Below the pieces are notes generated by a model. That model saw nothing but the letters and a program-made list of their open reading frames with translations, was not told the DNA's origin and searched no databases. 64,000 nucleotides of DNA from Zhengitettix transpicula (Eukaryota; Arthropoda; Insecta; Orthoptera; Tetrigidae): the NCBI GenBank assembly GCA_037074705.1, contig CM073590.1, forward strand, positions 51,115,895 through 51,179,894. Direction: 5' to 3'. Of this stretch, positions 10,173-19,620 are shown piece after piece (position 1 is the first letter of the stretch; each line of letters begins with the position of its first letter). Position numbers and translations under genes: made by a program.

Positions 10173-11170
10173 GTACAACACCAATTTATAAATTTCGGAA
10201 AACAGTTGCAAAGAACTAGTATGTCACATGCAGCAACAAAGCAACCAGTTTGTCCCATGTGCAATGAGCAACACGCACTTTTTTATGCAAAATGTTTTTA
10301 GAGTTGCTAGTTTTATCAAGAATTAACGAAGTGAAACGACTTCGTAGATGTATAAATTGTCTTCGACCGGGACACATATCATCTCAATGTCGATCTCAAA
10401 AATTCCGCAAATGTCGAAAACTGCATAAAACATTATTACACATGAAAGTGTCCACAGGCAGTAAAGTTGATGACAAAACTGAAAACGTCAAGGCAACGGA
10501 GGCAGTTAATTATTCAATTCCGACAACGGTAAACAGTCACTCACGCTATTATCAAACACATCTCATGTATTGCCAACAGCAAGGGTTAAAATTATTGATG
10601 CGAATGGAAGTGCTCACGACTGTGTAGCATTGCTCGATTCTGGATCTCAGTCGAACATAATCTCCACAGATTTAGGTTTAAAGTCAAGCAAAATAAGTCT
10701 TAATGTAGTGGGAGTTAACAAATCTCAATCAAATATATCGGAGACAACAATTGCCACTATTAAATCAAACGCCATCAATTTTGTAATTTTGTTGGTTAGA
10801 AAAATCACGTCCAATCTTCCCAGTGAGCCATTAGACAGACAAATTGCACATTGCCGAAAATATTGTGCTTGCTGATCCCGATTATCACAGACCTAAAAAC
10901 ATCGGTATGTTGATAGGTGTTGATTGGTTCTGGGATATTTAATGTCTTGAGTCTCCACAGCTTCCATATCTGCATAAAACCAAATTGGGCTACGTTGTAT
11001 CAGGCGGAATTACGTGTGCAGTACAGAATAACAGGTCTACAGCATGCAATCAGATGACAATAAATTATGATCTGTCAGAACAATTAAAAAATTTTTGGGA
11101 GCTAGAAGAGTCTCCAAAGCAGGAAATGTTATCAGCAGAAGAAAAAGCCTGTGAATTAAATTTCACATAA
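10173..11170 (+). pseudogene. BEL/Pao nucleocapsid zinc knuckle and aspartic protease, frameshifted
   Basis: A CCHC knuckle (CINCLRPGHISSQC, 10349-10390; spacing C-x2-C-x4-H-x4-C) binds RNA in the family. The protease that cuts the polyprotein follows in another frame, with its catalytic Asp-Ser-Gly in LLDSGSQ at 10636-10644 and the later IGVDWFW region near 10915. The stretch 10985-11170 (GYVVSGG and a Glu-rich tail) links protease to reverse transcriptase. In copy 1 a TGA at 10873-10875 replaces the GGA read in copies 2-4. Confidence 0.75.
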
Positions 11171-11249
11171 ACCACCAAAAGGAATGCAATCAGTCGGTTT
11201 GTTGTTACTATCCCCTTGGAAGGATCACTAAACACATTGGGAGAATCTA

Positions 11250-12908
11250 AGGAGCAGATTTTTTGTTTTAGAACGTAAACTACAACGTAATGAAACGTAT
11301 AAAACCAAATACATAGAATTCATGCAGCAATATGAACAACTGGGTCACATGACAAGAGTTGAAGACGAATATCCGCGCACTTTTTATTTGCTTCATCATG
11401 GTGTGCTAAAAGAAAAAAGTATTACCACAAAATTGAGGGTCGTGTTTGACGGCTCAGCACAATCAACGACAGGAGTTTCTGTTAATGATTTGCACATGGT
11501 AGGACCTACAATACAAAGGGATCTTTTAACAATAATCTTACGTTTTCGCGTATATCCTTTTGTGGTGAGTGCAGACATATCTATGATGTATCGTTTTGAT
11601 TGTTCCTGAACAATGGGCATTACGACGTATTTTATGGAGATCAATTCCAACGGAACCTCTTCAAATATACGAGCTAAACACAGTCACATACGGCCTAGCT
11701 TCTAGTTCATTTTTAACCATAAGAAGTTTGTTTCAACTTAGCAAAGAAAACGAGAGGTCATATCCTCGTGCTGCAGAAATTATTCGCAACTGCATGTAAG
11801 TCGATGATCTGTTGTATGGGAAAAGTACAATAGAAGAAGGAATTCAAATTCGCAAAAAGGTTTCTTGCATTCTAGCTTCTGGCGGATTTCAACTTCGGAA
11901 GTGGATATCTAATGAACCTGAAATATTAAACAATTCGAAAACTGAAGAGGAATCTTTACCCCATCATGTCATAAAACTTGGAGAAAACGAGTGTGTTAAA
12001 ACATTAGGATTCTCGTTGTCCAGCACAAATGATAATTTAATTTATGATGCTAGCATAAAATTAAATTTTCAAGCTTAGTCCAAGCGTTCTGTTTTATCAA
12101 CAATTGCTCGAATTTATGATCCTTTAGGATTATTAAGTCCGTGTATTATCATTACAAAAATAATTTTACAGAAGCTATGGCTCGAGAAATCGTCATAGGA
12201 TGATCCCTGAAACATCACGTGACTGGACTAAATTATCAAATGATCTTGCATCCATGAAAAAAATTGAAATTTGTGCAGCCCATCGACCAATATTGTCGAA
12301 ATTCATGCATTTTCAGATGAAAGTGAATCAGCTTATGGTGCTGCTATTTATGTACGTTCAATTGAGATATTAGGAGCAGTTTCCGTAAGATTATGATGTG
12401 CGAAATCTAAACTTGCACCACTTAAGCCAGTTACCATACCACGTCTCGAATTATGTGCAGCTCAAATTTCAGTTAGACTTATGGAAAAGGTAAAGAATTC
12501 ACTTGATATAATAATTGATAAAATATATTACTGGTGTGACTCAACTATAGTACTGAGCTGGCTAAATTTGGAGCCACATAAACTCAAAACGTTTGTTAGC
12601 AATCGTGAATTAGAGATACAATCGCTTTCAAATTCAGAAGATTGGAACCACGTAGCATCTCAGATTTAGTTTCAAGAGGAGTCTACCCAACAGCCCTACG
12701 GAACTCAGTTTTATGGTGGGAAGGTCCAGGATGGCTTCCACGCTCCGAATTGGTCATTTCTGATTCAAGTGAAATGATAACAAATGTTCCGGAAATGAAA
12801 ACTGTCGTTCAAATAACTGCCTTGTCTCATTTAGACCATTACGTTATTAAATTTGAATTTCACTCAGATTTGAATAGATTAGAGACGATAATCGCTTATT
12901 GTTTGTGA
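11250..12908 (+). pseudogene. pol: BEL/Pao reverse transcriptase and RNase H, broken
   Basis: Copies element RNA into DNA and removes the RNA. Visible are TKLRVVFDGSA (about 11430), the first catalytic Asp in SADI (11574-11576), VTYGLASS (about 11690) and the second motif. In the second motif the Tyr codon of the expected YVDD is TAA (11797-11799), followed by VDDLLYG. RNase H shows HAFSDES (Asp 12316-12318), KLAPLKPVTIPRLELCAA (about 12407-12460) and WCDSTIVLSWL (about 12532). A linker with DLVSRG and LWWEGPGWL follows (12664-12735). There are many stops and frame changes. Copies 2-4 have one A fewer at 11819, and copies 3 and 4 have 5 extra bases near 12800. Confidence 0.8.
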
Positions 12909-13099
12909 TTCATTATTAATAGCAAGAAGTCGAAAACAGAGCGAATATATGGGAATATTAACCGTAGAGAAATTAATGACGCCATGATTTCCTTGATTAA
13001 ACTTGCTCAACAGCAGTCATTTCATGAAGAAATCAATTGCCTGACAAAGGGAAATGAACTTCCTACAAAAAGCAAAATTTTGAATTTAAATCCATTTTT

Positions 13100-14297
13100 T
13101 CACACAAAACACAAAACACAAAACTGAAGGCGTTTTAAGAGTTGGTGGCCGATTACAACATTCAAATTATAATTTTTATAAACGTCATCCAATGATAATA
13201 GCTTTAAATCATCATTTGACAAAATTAATTTTTTTACGAGAACATCTAAGATCGCTACATACTGGACCGCAGACATTACTGTCTTATTTGCGAGACGTTT
13301 ATTGGCCGATCGCAGGAAGAAACTTGGCAAGGAAGACCGCACACAACTGTCTAAAATGCTTCAAAGTTAATCCACGGGAAATGTCCCCATTAATGGGTAA
13401 TCTGCCTCATGATCGCGTCACAACGACTCCACCATTCCACGTCACAGGTGTTGACTATGCAGGACCATTCTTGATCAAAGACAGGACAGGCCGAGGGAGC
13501 AGAACTTTAAAGCGTTACGTTGCTGTTTTTGTATGTTTTGCGACGAGAGCCATCCATCTCGAACTTGTCTCTGATCTGACCACAGATTGCTTCATTTTTG
13601 CTTTACGAAGATTCTTTTGGCGATGGAGATTTCCTGTAAAAATTTTTTCCGACAACCCATTTCATTGGAGCTCGGTCTGAATTGAAAGATTTGGGAATGT
13701 TTCTTCGACAGAGCGAGAAAAATTTGAATGAAGCCTTTGTCAAAGAACGCTTCACTGACATTGTATTCCAGCATATTCACCTCACTTTGGTGGTATTTGG
13801 GAGGCGGGTGTTAAGTCTACTAAATACCATTTGAAGCGTGTTATGGGTAACACGTCATTAACGTTTCAGGAGTTCTACAGTTTGTTAGCGCAAGTGAACG
13901 CTATTCTAAATTCACGTCATCTCACTCCAATGTCTTCCAATCCATCAGATCAACAACCTTTGACTCCGGCCCATTTTCTCATTGGGATATCGATGATGTC
14001 TGTTCCTGATCCAGATCTTATGCATTTACCGGAATCGTATATGTCTCGTTACCAACGAATTCAACAGATTCAATATCATTTTTGGTCACGTTGGTCAAAA
14101 GAGTATATTTCGGAACTCCAAACCTGAATTAAGTGGAAGAAGAATGGACTGCTTATTGTAAAGTAAAGCCAACCGGAACTTAGCGACGATGTTCATGTCT
14201 GCCACATTTGTTTCTCTGTTTACAAGAAAACATATTACGATAAAACTTTAGAACTCAGAAAAGTGCAACAACAAATAATAATTCTTCCACCCTGCTT
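13100..14297 (+). pseudogene. pol: BEL/Pao integrase and C-terminal domain, frameshifted
   Basis: Inserts the DNA copy into the host genome. The zinc-binding HHCC domain is seen as H-x-H (LREHLRSLHTGP, about 13237) and CLKCF (about 13348). In the catalytic core the first Asp is at 13453-13455 (GVDYAGPF) and the second at 13651-13653 (FSDN). The frame is lost at about 13665, and the Glu lies in GIWEAG at 13801-13803 in another frame. The C-terminal BEL domain (TPAHFLIG, HFWSRWSKEY) runs to about 14127, and the last piece (ELRKVQQQIIILPP) ends at 14297, where spacer DNA begins. Confidence 0.8.
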
Positions 14298-14566
14298 AAT
14301 GAGTAGGTTTTTTTTGTAGGGGGATAGAAAGGAATAAAATAAGATATGAAATCCTGTAACAAATTGCACGTAATGAATTAAAAGAAAATAGTTACCAGAA
14401 TGATTATTATTTTGCATAGGCGTGACTAGTGAATAAGAGTTAATAGGTATATGAAATTCGTTTCGTGGCATAGTTTTGGAAAGCGAAATTATTGAAATAC
14501 AAATACAGTTGTATGTATTTGAAATAAGATGGTAACTAGTATTTCCTTAACGACACATTAATATTT
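14298..14566. repeat. 5S spacer remnant between BEL/Pao copy 1 and first 5S gene
   Basis: Begins AATGAGTAGG, which matches the B-to-A spacer at 18499, and continues colinearly to the 5S A gene. The G-run of normal spacers (8-12 G) is altered here to T8-GTA-G5. The same 269-bp form precedes the 5S genes at 28815, 38861 and 48907, so all hybrid units inherited this one junction. Confidence 0.85.
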
Positions 14567-14685
14567 GCCAACGGCCATACCACGTTGAAAGCACCGGTTC
14601 TCGTCTGATCACCGAAGTTAAGCAACGTTGGGCATGGTTAGTACTTGGATGGGTGACCGCTTGGGAACACCATGTGTTGTTGGCT
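14567..14685 (+). rRNA. 5S ribosomal RNA, type A (first in array)
   Basis: 119 nt from GCCAACGGCC to GTTGTTGGCT; the ends pair to form helix I. 5S rRNA is a structural RNA of the large ribosomal subunit, transcribed by RNA polymerase III from an internal promoter: box A-like AGTTAAGC at about 14617 and box C GGATGGGTGACC at 14647-14658. The sequence is close to remembered insect 5S. Type A is defined by T at position 40 (CGTCTGATC). A T-run follows after CCC. Confidence 0.97.
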
Positions 14686-14688
14686 CCC

Positions 14689-14699
14689 TTTTTATTTTT
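14689..14699 (+). terminator. RNA polymerase III terminator after 5S
   Basis: TTTTTATTTTT, three bases after the 5S end. The same pair of T5 runs follows all 5S genes except the one at 60435. Confidence 0.85.
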
Positions 14700-14817
14700 A
14701 CCGTTTTTACCTTAATGGACATTTCACACAATTATTGTTAACATTGCTCGTGGTCGTATCTGCCCTCACTTTGGCTACTTTCTTTAAAATAAACGCATTT
14801 ATAAGTCGGCGCTCGAC

Positions 14818-14857
14818 GTGGTCACCGCTACATCTGGCGGCGAATGTGCGCACTAAG
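14818..14857 (+). promoter_or_regulatory. Conserved GC-rich block after 5S A
   Basis: Thirty bases starting GTGGTCACCGCTACATC are identical in A and B spacers, followed after one A/G difference by CGCACTAAG. The flanking spacer sequence is much more diverged. The block sits at +251 from every 5S A start (for example 19024, 29066, 39112, 49158, 53362, 57564, 61766). Function unknown; a protein-binding site is an inference. Confidence 0.5.
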
Positions 14858-16511
14858 ACGGGGACGCACTGCGAATCTCGATTGGCCGCCAATTTCAAAC
14901 GAAACTATTTACTGATCGTCATTATGAGTTACACTACGAGTCCAGTCGCCGACAAGCGTGTCATTTGGCTACAGTGGTAGACGACGTACTAACATTTCGC
15001 GCGGTCGTTGTTCGAATTGTATTTCTGTTTGTCTTGAATCTAGTAATTAAAACTGTATGTGCTGAGCATAGGTTCTCACGTGCAAGGAACAACTTCAACC
15101 GTACGTGGTGCACATATGACCTCCATCCAGGAGAAAACAAAGAGGGTGTACCAGGCCAGTAGGGTCAAACTGAGAAATCATTCTTCAAAATATATTTACA
15201 AATAATGCTAATACGAACGATATTAATGTCGAATTAATAACTTTCGGGATCGCTATGTTCGGGGTAAAAGCCTAATTTCAAACTCTAACGGCCTGCGAAA
15301 GAAGCAAACGTTTCTGCAGAACGCCAAACCAACGCTAGAAAACCGTGAAGAAACTTTTCATCCGCGAACGGAGCGCTAGTATATGATAATTGTTCATTTA
15401 TTCAGTAGTGTCCATGGCTCATTCTACCTCTAAAATCAGTTTACGGTATTTAAAGTGTTACACGTACGTTCGGAAATTGATGTTTCTAACGGTTGTTTTG
15501 ATATCGGCTGCGGGAGAGATTACTTAGTGATGTTTGGTTAAATATTTACGGTGATTTTGATTTGATTTCGTGACCTCAGTCCCGGTTCGTTGAGCTCTTA
15601 CGCCAAATGATCTCCATGAGATGTTACACTACTAGTGTAGTACTAGTTAGTTTAAATAAGTAAAAACGCACGGGGAAATGTACCGCCACAATCCTGTGTC
15701 CTCAATCAGACGATAAACTGCACAATATAGAACATAATTTTTTACTTTTTCAAGTAATCGTATTGAAATAATTAACGTTGTTTTTTTAAAACAGGGAATA
15801 ACAATAACTCGCTTCGGTGAAAAGTTCTCTATCAAAGAGTTTTTATGTGTATAAATTTAAAGGAAAAAAATAGTAATGTTTCAGCGGTTTAATATCAAAC
15901 CAATATGTTAGCAACAAATGTCGTCATACATTGCGTGGAATCATTTTTCGTGTTGGTGACAATGGACGTTCCGAAATACAGCTTTGCCTCAAGATCAAAA
16001 TGATGTAGTCAATTTCGAGCAGCAGTGTTAACTTAGTTTCAAATCTCATATTGCACTTAAAATGCGACTTGTGTCTTTAATAAATATTATACGGTTCCGT
16101 ATTTGATCCAAGATCTCTCTCCGAAATTCAAACACAAACGTCGGGGGTGATTTTACAATTCCCGTTTGTTATTGCGTTTTTGTAGAATGGGACTGGAAGT
16201 TTAGGCGCGCCCAGAAACGTGCCGGCCAACGATACGTAAAGCGAAATATGTTTGTAAATTCTAGGTTGAACGTGAAATGGATCGAGCATCGTGATGATAT
16301 TACTAGCGAAGCTTTGTGCATTCACACACAAGACTTTCTGAAATGGCGAAGTGATATTTTTTCATCTTTATAATTTATTTAATTTGAATCCCGAACTATT
16401 GATAGAGCGCAATCGGCCGTTTTATATCATTTAAATGGTTATGTCTATGAGTTGTAGAGGAAATAATTTAATGTTGGAAAAACACTTGTCTAAAGCAGTG
16501 CTAAATACGTC

Positions 16512-16842
16512 TTTTTGTTGGATGATACAATAATCTATTTATCTGATATTGATATAAAAGATGTGATTAATCAAATGGTTGTAGAATTGTCCACAGTTTT
16601 CCATTGGTTGTGTAAAAAGGTCTACATGCAAATATTGTAAAAACAAAAGGGGTGTGTGGTGCATCAAGATTGACGAACAAAGAATAAACGCGGTAAAAGT
16701 TTTACTTATAGATTATTCTGCTTTGGACTGGGTTAAGAAATACAGAAATCTTAAAGTGATTAAATATAACTGCTTAAATTTCATGTTCGATAAATTATCA
16801 ATAAAATGGCTAAAGTGTAAATTGAAAATGCATATTACTTAA
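16512..16842 (+). pseudogene. Decayed non-LTR reverse transcriptase fragment in A spacer
   Basis: A 42-codon frame (16512-16640) reads FLLDDTIIYLSD, then VELSTVFHWLCKK, matching the FADDT box and the following helix of LINE reverse transcriptases. In the next frame LHANIVKTKG (about 16622-16651) fits the N-x-x-KTK motif that normally follows. A third frame gives RINAVK and LLIDYSALDW (about 16680-16730), like the F-LGV-ID-x-LxW motif. Two frameshifts and loss of the rest make it a relic. It is too small to assign a clade. Confidence 0.6.
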
Positions 16843-17688
16843 AATAATTCAAACTTTAGGGAAAGAATTGCTATTGAAATTAAGAGCAGTGACACATTTA
16901 CTGTTCCGCAATAATACAGTGGTGAACAATAAAATAATTAGCACATCTACACAAACATTTTCATAGAGGAACGATAGCGGTATTAAATCAAACGAGAAGT
17001 GAAGAAGATGTCGGCAAAATGTGAAACCCATGAAAGTACTTATCAGTAGAAAATCAAGTGCAAAGATGTGTATTAACAATAATTTATAGATTAGGTATTA
17101 ATCGGTAGAAACTGGGCGAAAAAAAAGAGACGTGTTCACTTTCCTTTACAGGCTCTAAACCTGGTCATTAGCAGACGATGTAAAGTTTTTTGTTATAAGT
17201 AGCATAATTTAGGCATATTCCACAAGTGTCATTTCACATGGAACAAAAAAGGTTGGTAGTAAAGGTATCAAATCGATATTTGAAAGTGGTCAATAAATTT
17301 CCTGATGAAATGAAACACTTCGGGTCAGTAAGATAATTTAGAGAAAGAGTAGGTAGGTATTCTGTCAGGAAGCAGTAAAATATAATAGACTAGATTGTTA
17401 TCTGAAATGATTGTTGTGTATGTTAAGAACTGTATGTAGAAGAATCTGTTATGAAAAATATTGCAATTGTAACAAAACATAGGAAAAATGCTATATGTAA
17501 CGAAAAGTAAATAAATGAAGTGAGATAGCGTAATTCTTCCTGTTTTGATTAACGGTTAGCGATGAATAAGAGTATACAAAATTCTTTTTGTGGCAAACCT
17601 CTGTGAAGCGAGATTAATGAAGTGAATTTATAATTGTATTACACGTAAGGAGGGATGTAGTATTGGCTTATTGAGAGTAATATTCTCG

Positions 17689-17807
17689 GCCAACGGCCAT
17701 ACCACGTTGAAAGCACCGGTTCTCGTCCGATCACCGAAGTTAAGCAACGTTGGGCATGGTTAGTACTTGGATGGGTGACCGCTTGGGAACACCATGTGTT
17801 GTTGGCT
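17689..17807 (+). rRNA. 5S ribosomal RNA, type B
   Basis: 119 nt, identical to type A except C instead of T at position 40 (CGTCCGATC). The upstream flank differs strongly from type A (GAGAGTAATATTCTCG just before the gene), though both have TAATATT within 11 bp of the start. T5-A-T5 terminator present. Confidence 0.97.
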
Positions 17808-17941
17808 CCCTTTTTATTTTTACCATTTAATCTTAATCTACGTTTAACTCAATTTTTATTAACATTATTCGTCATCGTACATTATCCTCACTTTGTCTAC
17901 TTTCTTTCAAGTAAACGCATTTTATATAGACCGGCTGCGAT

Positions 17942-17981
17942 GTGGTCACCGCTACATCTGGCGGCGAATGTACGCACTAAG
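17942..17981 (+). promoter_or_regulatory. Conserved GC-rich block after 5S B
   Basis: Counterpart of the block at 14818, at +253 from the 5S B start. Further B copies are at 52281, 56486 and 60688. Confidence 0.5.
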
Positions 17982-18516
17982 GCTGCGATTCTAAATCGGC
18001 CGCCAAATTTGAACGACAATATTTACAGATCGTCATTATCAGTTGCATTTCAATTCATGTCATCGAATACAGGGGAAAAAATTGTGTAATTTCGTGATGC
18101 GGTAGCCGGTGCTTGTGGATTACCAAGAGGAGGGTTTACAGTTTTAATAATAAATGTATGGGTCCAGTTAATTACTTAATAACTTTATATTTATCTGCAA
18201 ATAAATTTCGACACAGGACTCATAGGAGTTTTAAGTAAAACGTAGGGAAAAAATGTCAGCAATATTTCAAATCCAGTAGAATCTGGAGTGAAAATAGATT
18301 CATTTATCAATAGAAATAGAAATAAAAACAGATGTATTGACTTTTATTTACCGTCAAGTGAAAGGATTATTATGATGAATTTTTTAAGAAAAACATCCAA
18401 AATTCACCAATATAGGTAAAGGATTAAAATCGGTATTTAAAAGTGATCTTCAGCAAATAAATTGCTTACAGAAATTAATCAGTTAAGTAACTTTCGAGAA
18501 TGAGTAGGTTTTTATT

Positions 18517-18528
18517 GGGGGGGGGGGG
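18517..18528. repeat. G12 run in B-to-A spacer
   Basis: Mononucleotide run whose length varies between units: 12 here, 11 at 52856, 8 at 57061 and 8 at 61263. With one base lost from the 5S gene at 52029, it explains the different B-to-A distances (1084, 1082, 1080, 1080). Confidence 0.9.
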
Positions 18529-18772
18529 TATAGAAAGGAATAAAATAAGATATGAAATCCTGTAACAAATTGCACGTAATGAATTAAAAGAAAATAGTTA
18601 CCAGAATGATTATTATTTTGCATAGGCGTGACTAGTGAATAAGAGTTAATAGGTATATGAAATTCGTTTCGTGGCATAGTTTTGGAAAGCGAAATTATTG
18701 AAATACAAATACAGTTGTATGTATTTGAAATAAGATGGTAACTAGTATTTCCTTAACGACACATTAATATTT

Positions 18773-18891
18773 GCCAACGGCCATACCACGTTGAAAGCAC
18801 CGGTTCTCGTCTGATCACCGAAGTTAAGCAACGTTGGGCATGGTTAGTACTTGGATGGGTGACCGCTTGGGAACACCATGTGTTGTTGGCT
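18773..18891 (+). rRNA. 5S ribosomal RNA, type A (start of hybrid unit 1)
   Basis: Same 119-nt sequence as the gene at 14567. Its downstream spacer is cut at 19606, so it is followed by captured flank and BEL/Pao DNA instead of the normal spacer. Confidence 0.97.
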
Positions 18892-19606
18892 CCCTTTTTA
18901 TTTTTACCGTTTTTACCTTAATGGACATTTCACACAATTATTGTTAACATTGCTCGTGGTCGTATCTGCCCTCACTTTGGCTACTTTCTTTAAAATAAAC
19001 GCATTTATAAGTCGGCGCTCGACGTGGTCACCGCTACATCTGGCGGCGAATGTGCGCACTAAGACGGGGACGCACTGCGAATCTCGATTGGCCGCCAATT
19101 TCAAACGAAACTATTTACTGATCGTCATTATGAGTTACACTACGAGTCCAGTCGCCGACAAGCGTGTCATTTGGCTACAGTGGTAGACGACGTACTAACA
19201 TTTCGCGCGGTCGTTGTTCGAATTGTATTTCTGTTTGTCTTGAATCTAGTAATTAAAACTGTATGTGCTGAGCATAGGTTCTCACGTGCAAGGAACAACT
19301 TCAACCGTACGTGGTGCACATATGACCTCCATCCAGGAGAAAACAAAGAGGGTGTACCAGGCCAGTAGGGTCAAACTGAGAAATCATTCTTCAAAATATA
19401 TTTACAAATAATGCTAATACGAACGATATTAATGTCGAATTAATAACTTTCGGGATCGCTATGTTCGGGGTAAAAGCCTAATTTCAAACTCTAACGGCCT
19501 GCGAAAGAAGCAAACGTTTCTGCAGAACGCCAAACCAACGCTAGAAAACCGTGAAGAAACTTTTCATCCGCGAACGGAGCACTAGTATATGATAATTGTT
19601 CATTTA

Positions 19607-19620
19607 ATTGTTACATGCAA
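19607..19620. other. 14-bp junction filler
   Basis: ATTGTTACATGCAA lies between A-spacer sequence (ends CATTTA, matching 15400) and flank sequence (starts CCAGCGCAG, matching 5378). It matches neither side at the breakpoint; copy 1 shares only ACATG just left of the junction. Identical fillers are at 29649 and 39695, so the hybrid units share a single origin. Confidence 0.8.

Larger units (their letters stand above)
8382..14297 (+). mobile_element. BEL/Pao LTR retrotransposon, copy 1, broken, no 3' LTR
   Basis: Domain order is gag, zinc knuckle, aspartic protease, reverse transcriptase, RNase H, integrase, C-terminal BEL domain, which is the BEL/Pao order. The 3' LTR is absent: the pol end (about 14297) abuts 5S spacer sequence at 14298. 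Many in-frame stops and frameshifts make it inert. This copy differs from the other three at 10716 (A/C), 10873 (T/G, a stop here), 11370 (6 bp shorter) and 11819 (one A more). Confidence 0.85.
14567..18772 (+). repeat. 5S dimer unit 1 (A gene, long spacer, B gene, short spacer), 4206 bp
   Basis: Contains 5S A at 14567 and 5S B at 17689, 3122 bp apart, with the next A gene 1084 bp further on. A and B spacers share diverged sequence just after the gene, including a conserved block 251-253 bp from the gene start. They also share the last 400-700 bp before the next gene (for example AGAGTAGG...TAGG and TGAATAAGAGT). The A spacer has about 2 kb more, roughly 15000-16970, including a reverse transcriptase relic. 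A short inverted repeat (ACACTACTAGTGT) is at 15626. No tRNA or snRNA gene was seen. Confidence 0.9.

Noticed and set aside
14672..15162. 102- and 65-codon frames directly downstream of each 5S A gene
   Set aside because: They begin inside or beside the 5S gene, repeat with the unit, and lie in non-coding spacer; the B spacer does not preserve the frames.
15586..15600. CCCGGTTCGTTG resembling a tRNA T-arm in the A spacer
   Set aside because: Lacks the GGTTCGANTCC consensus and no tRNA fold could be made.
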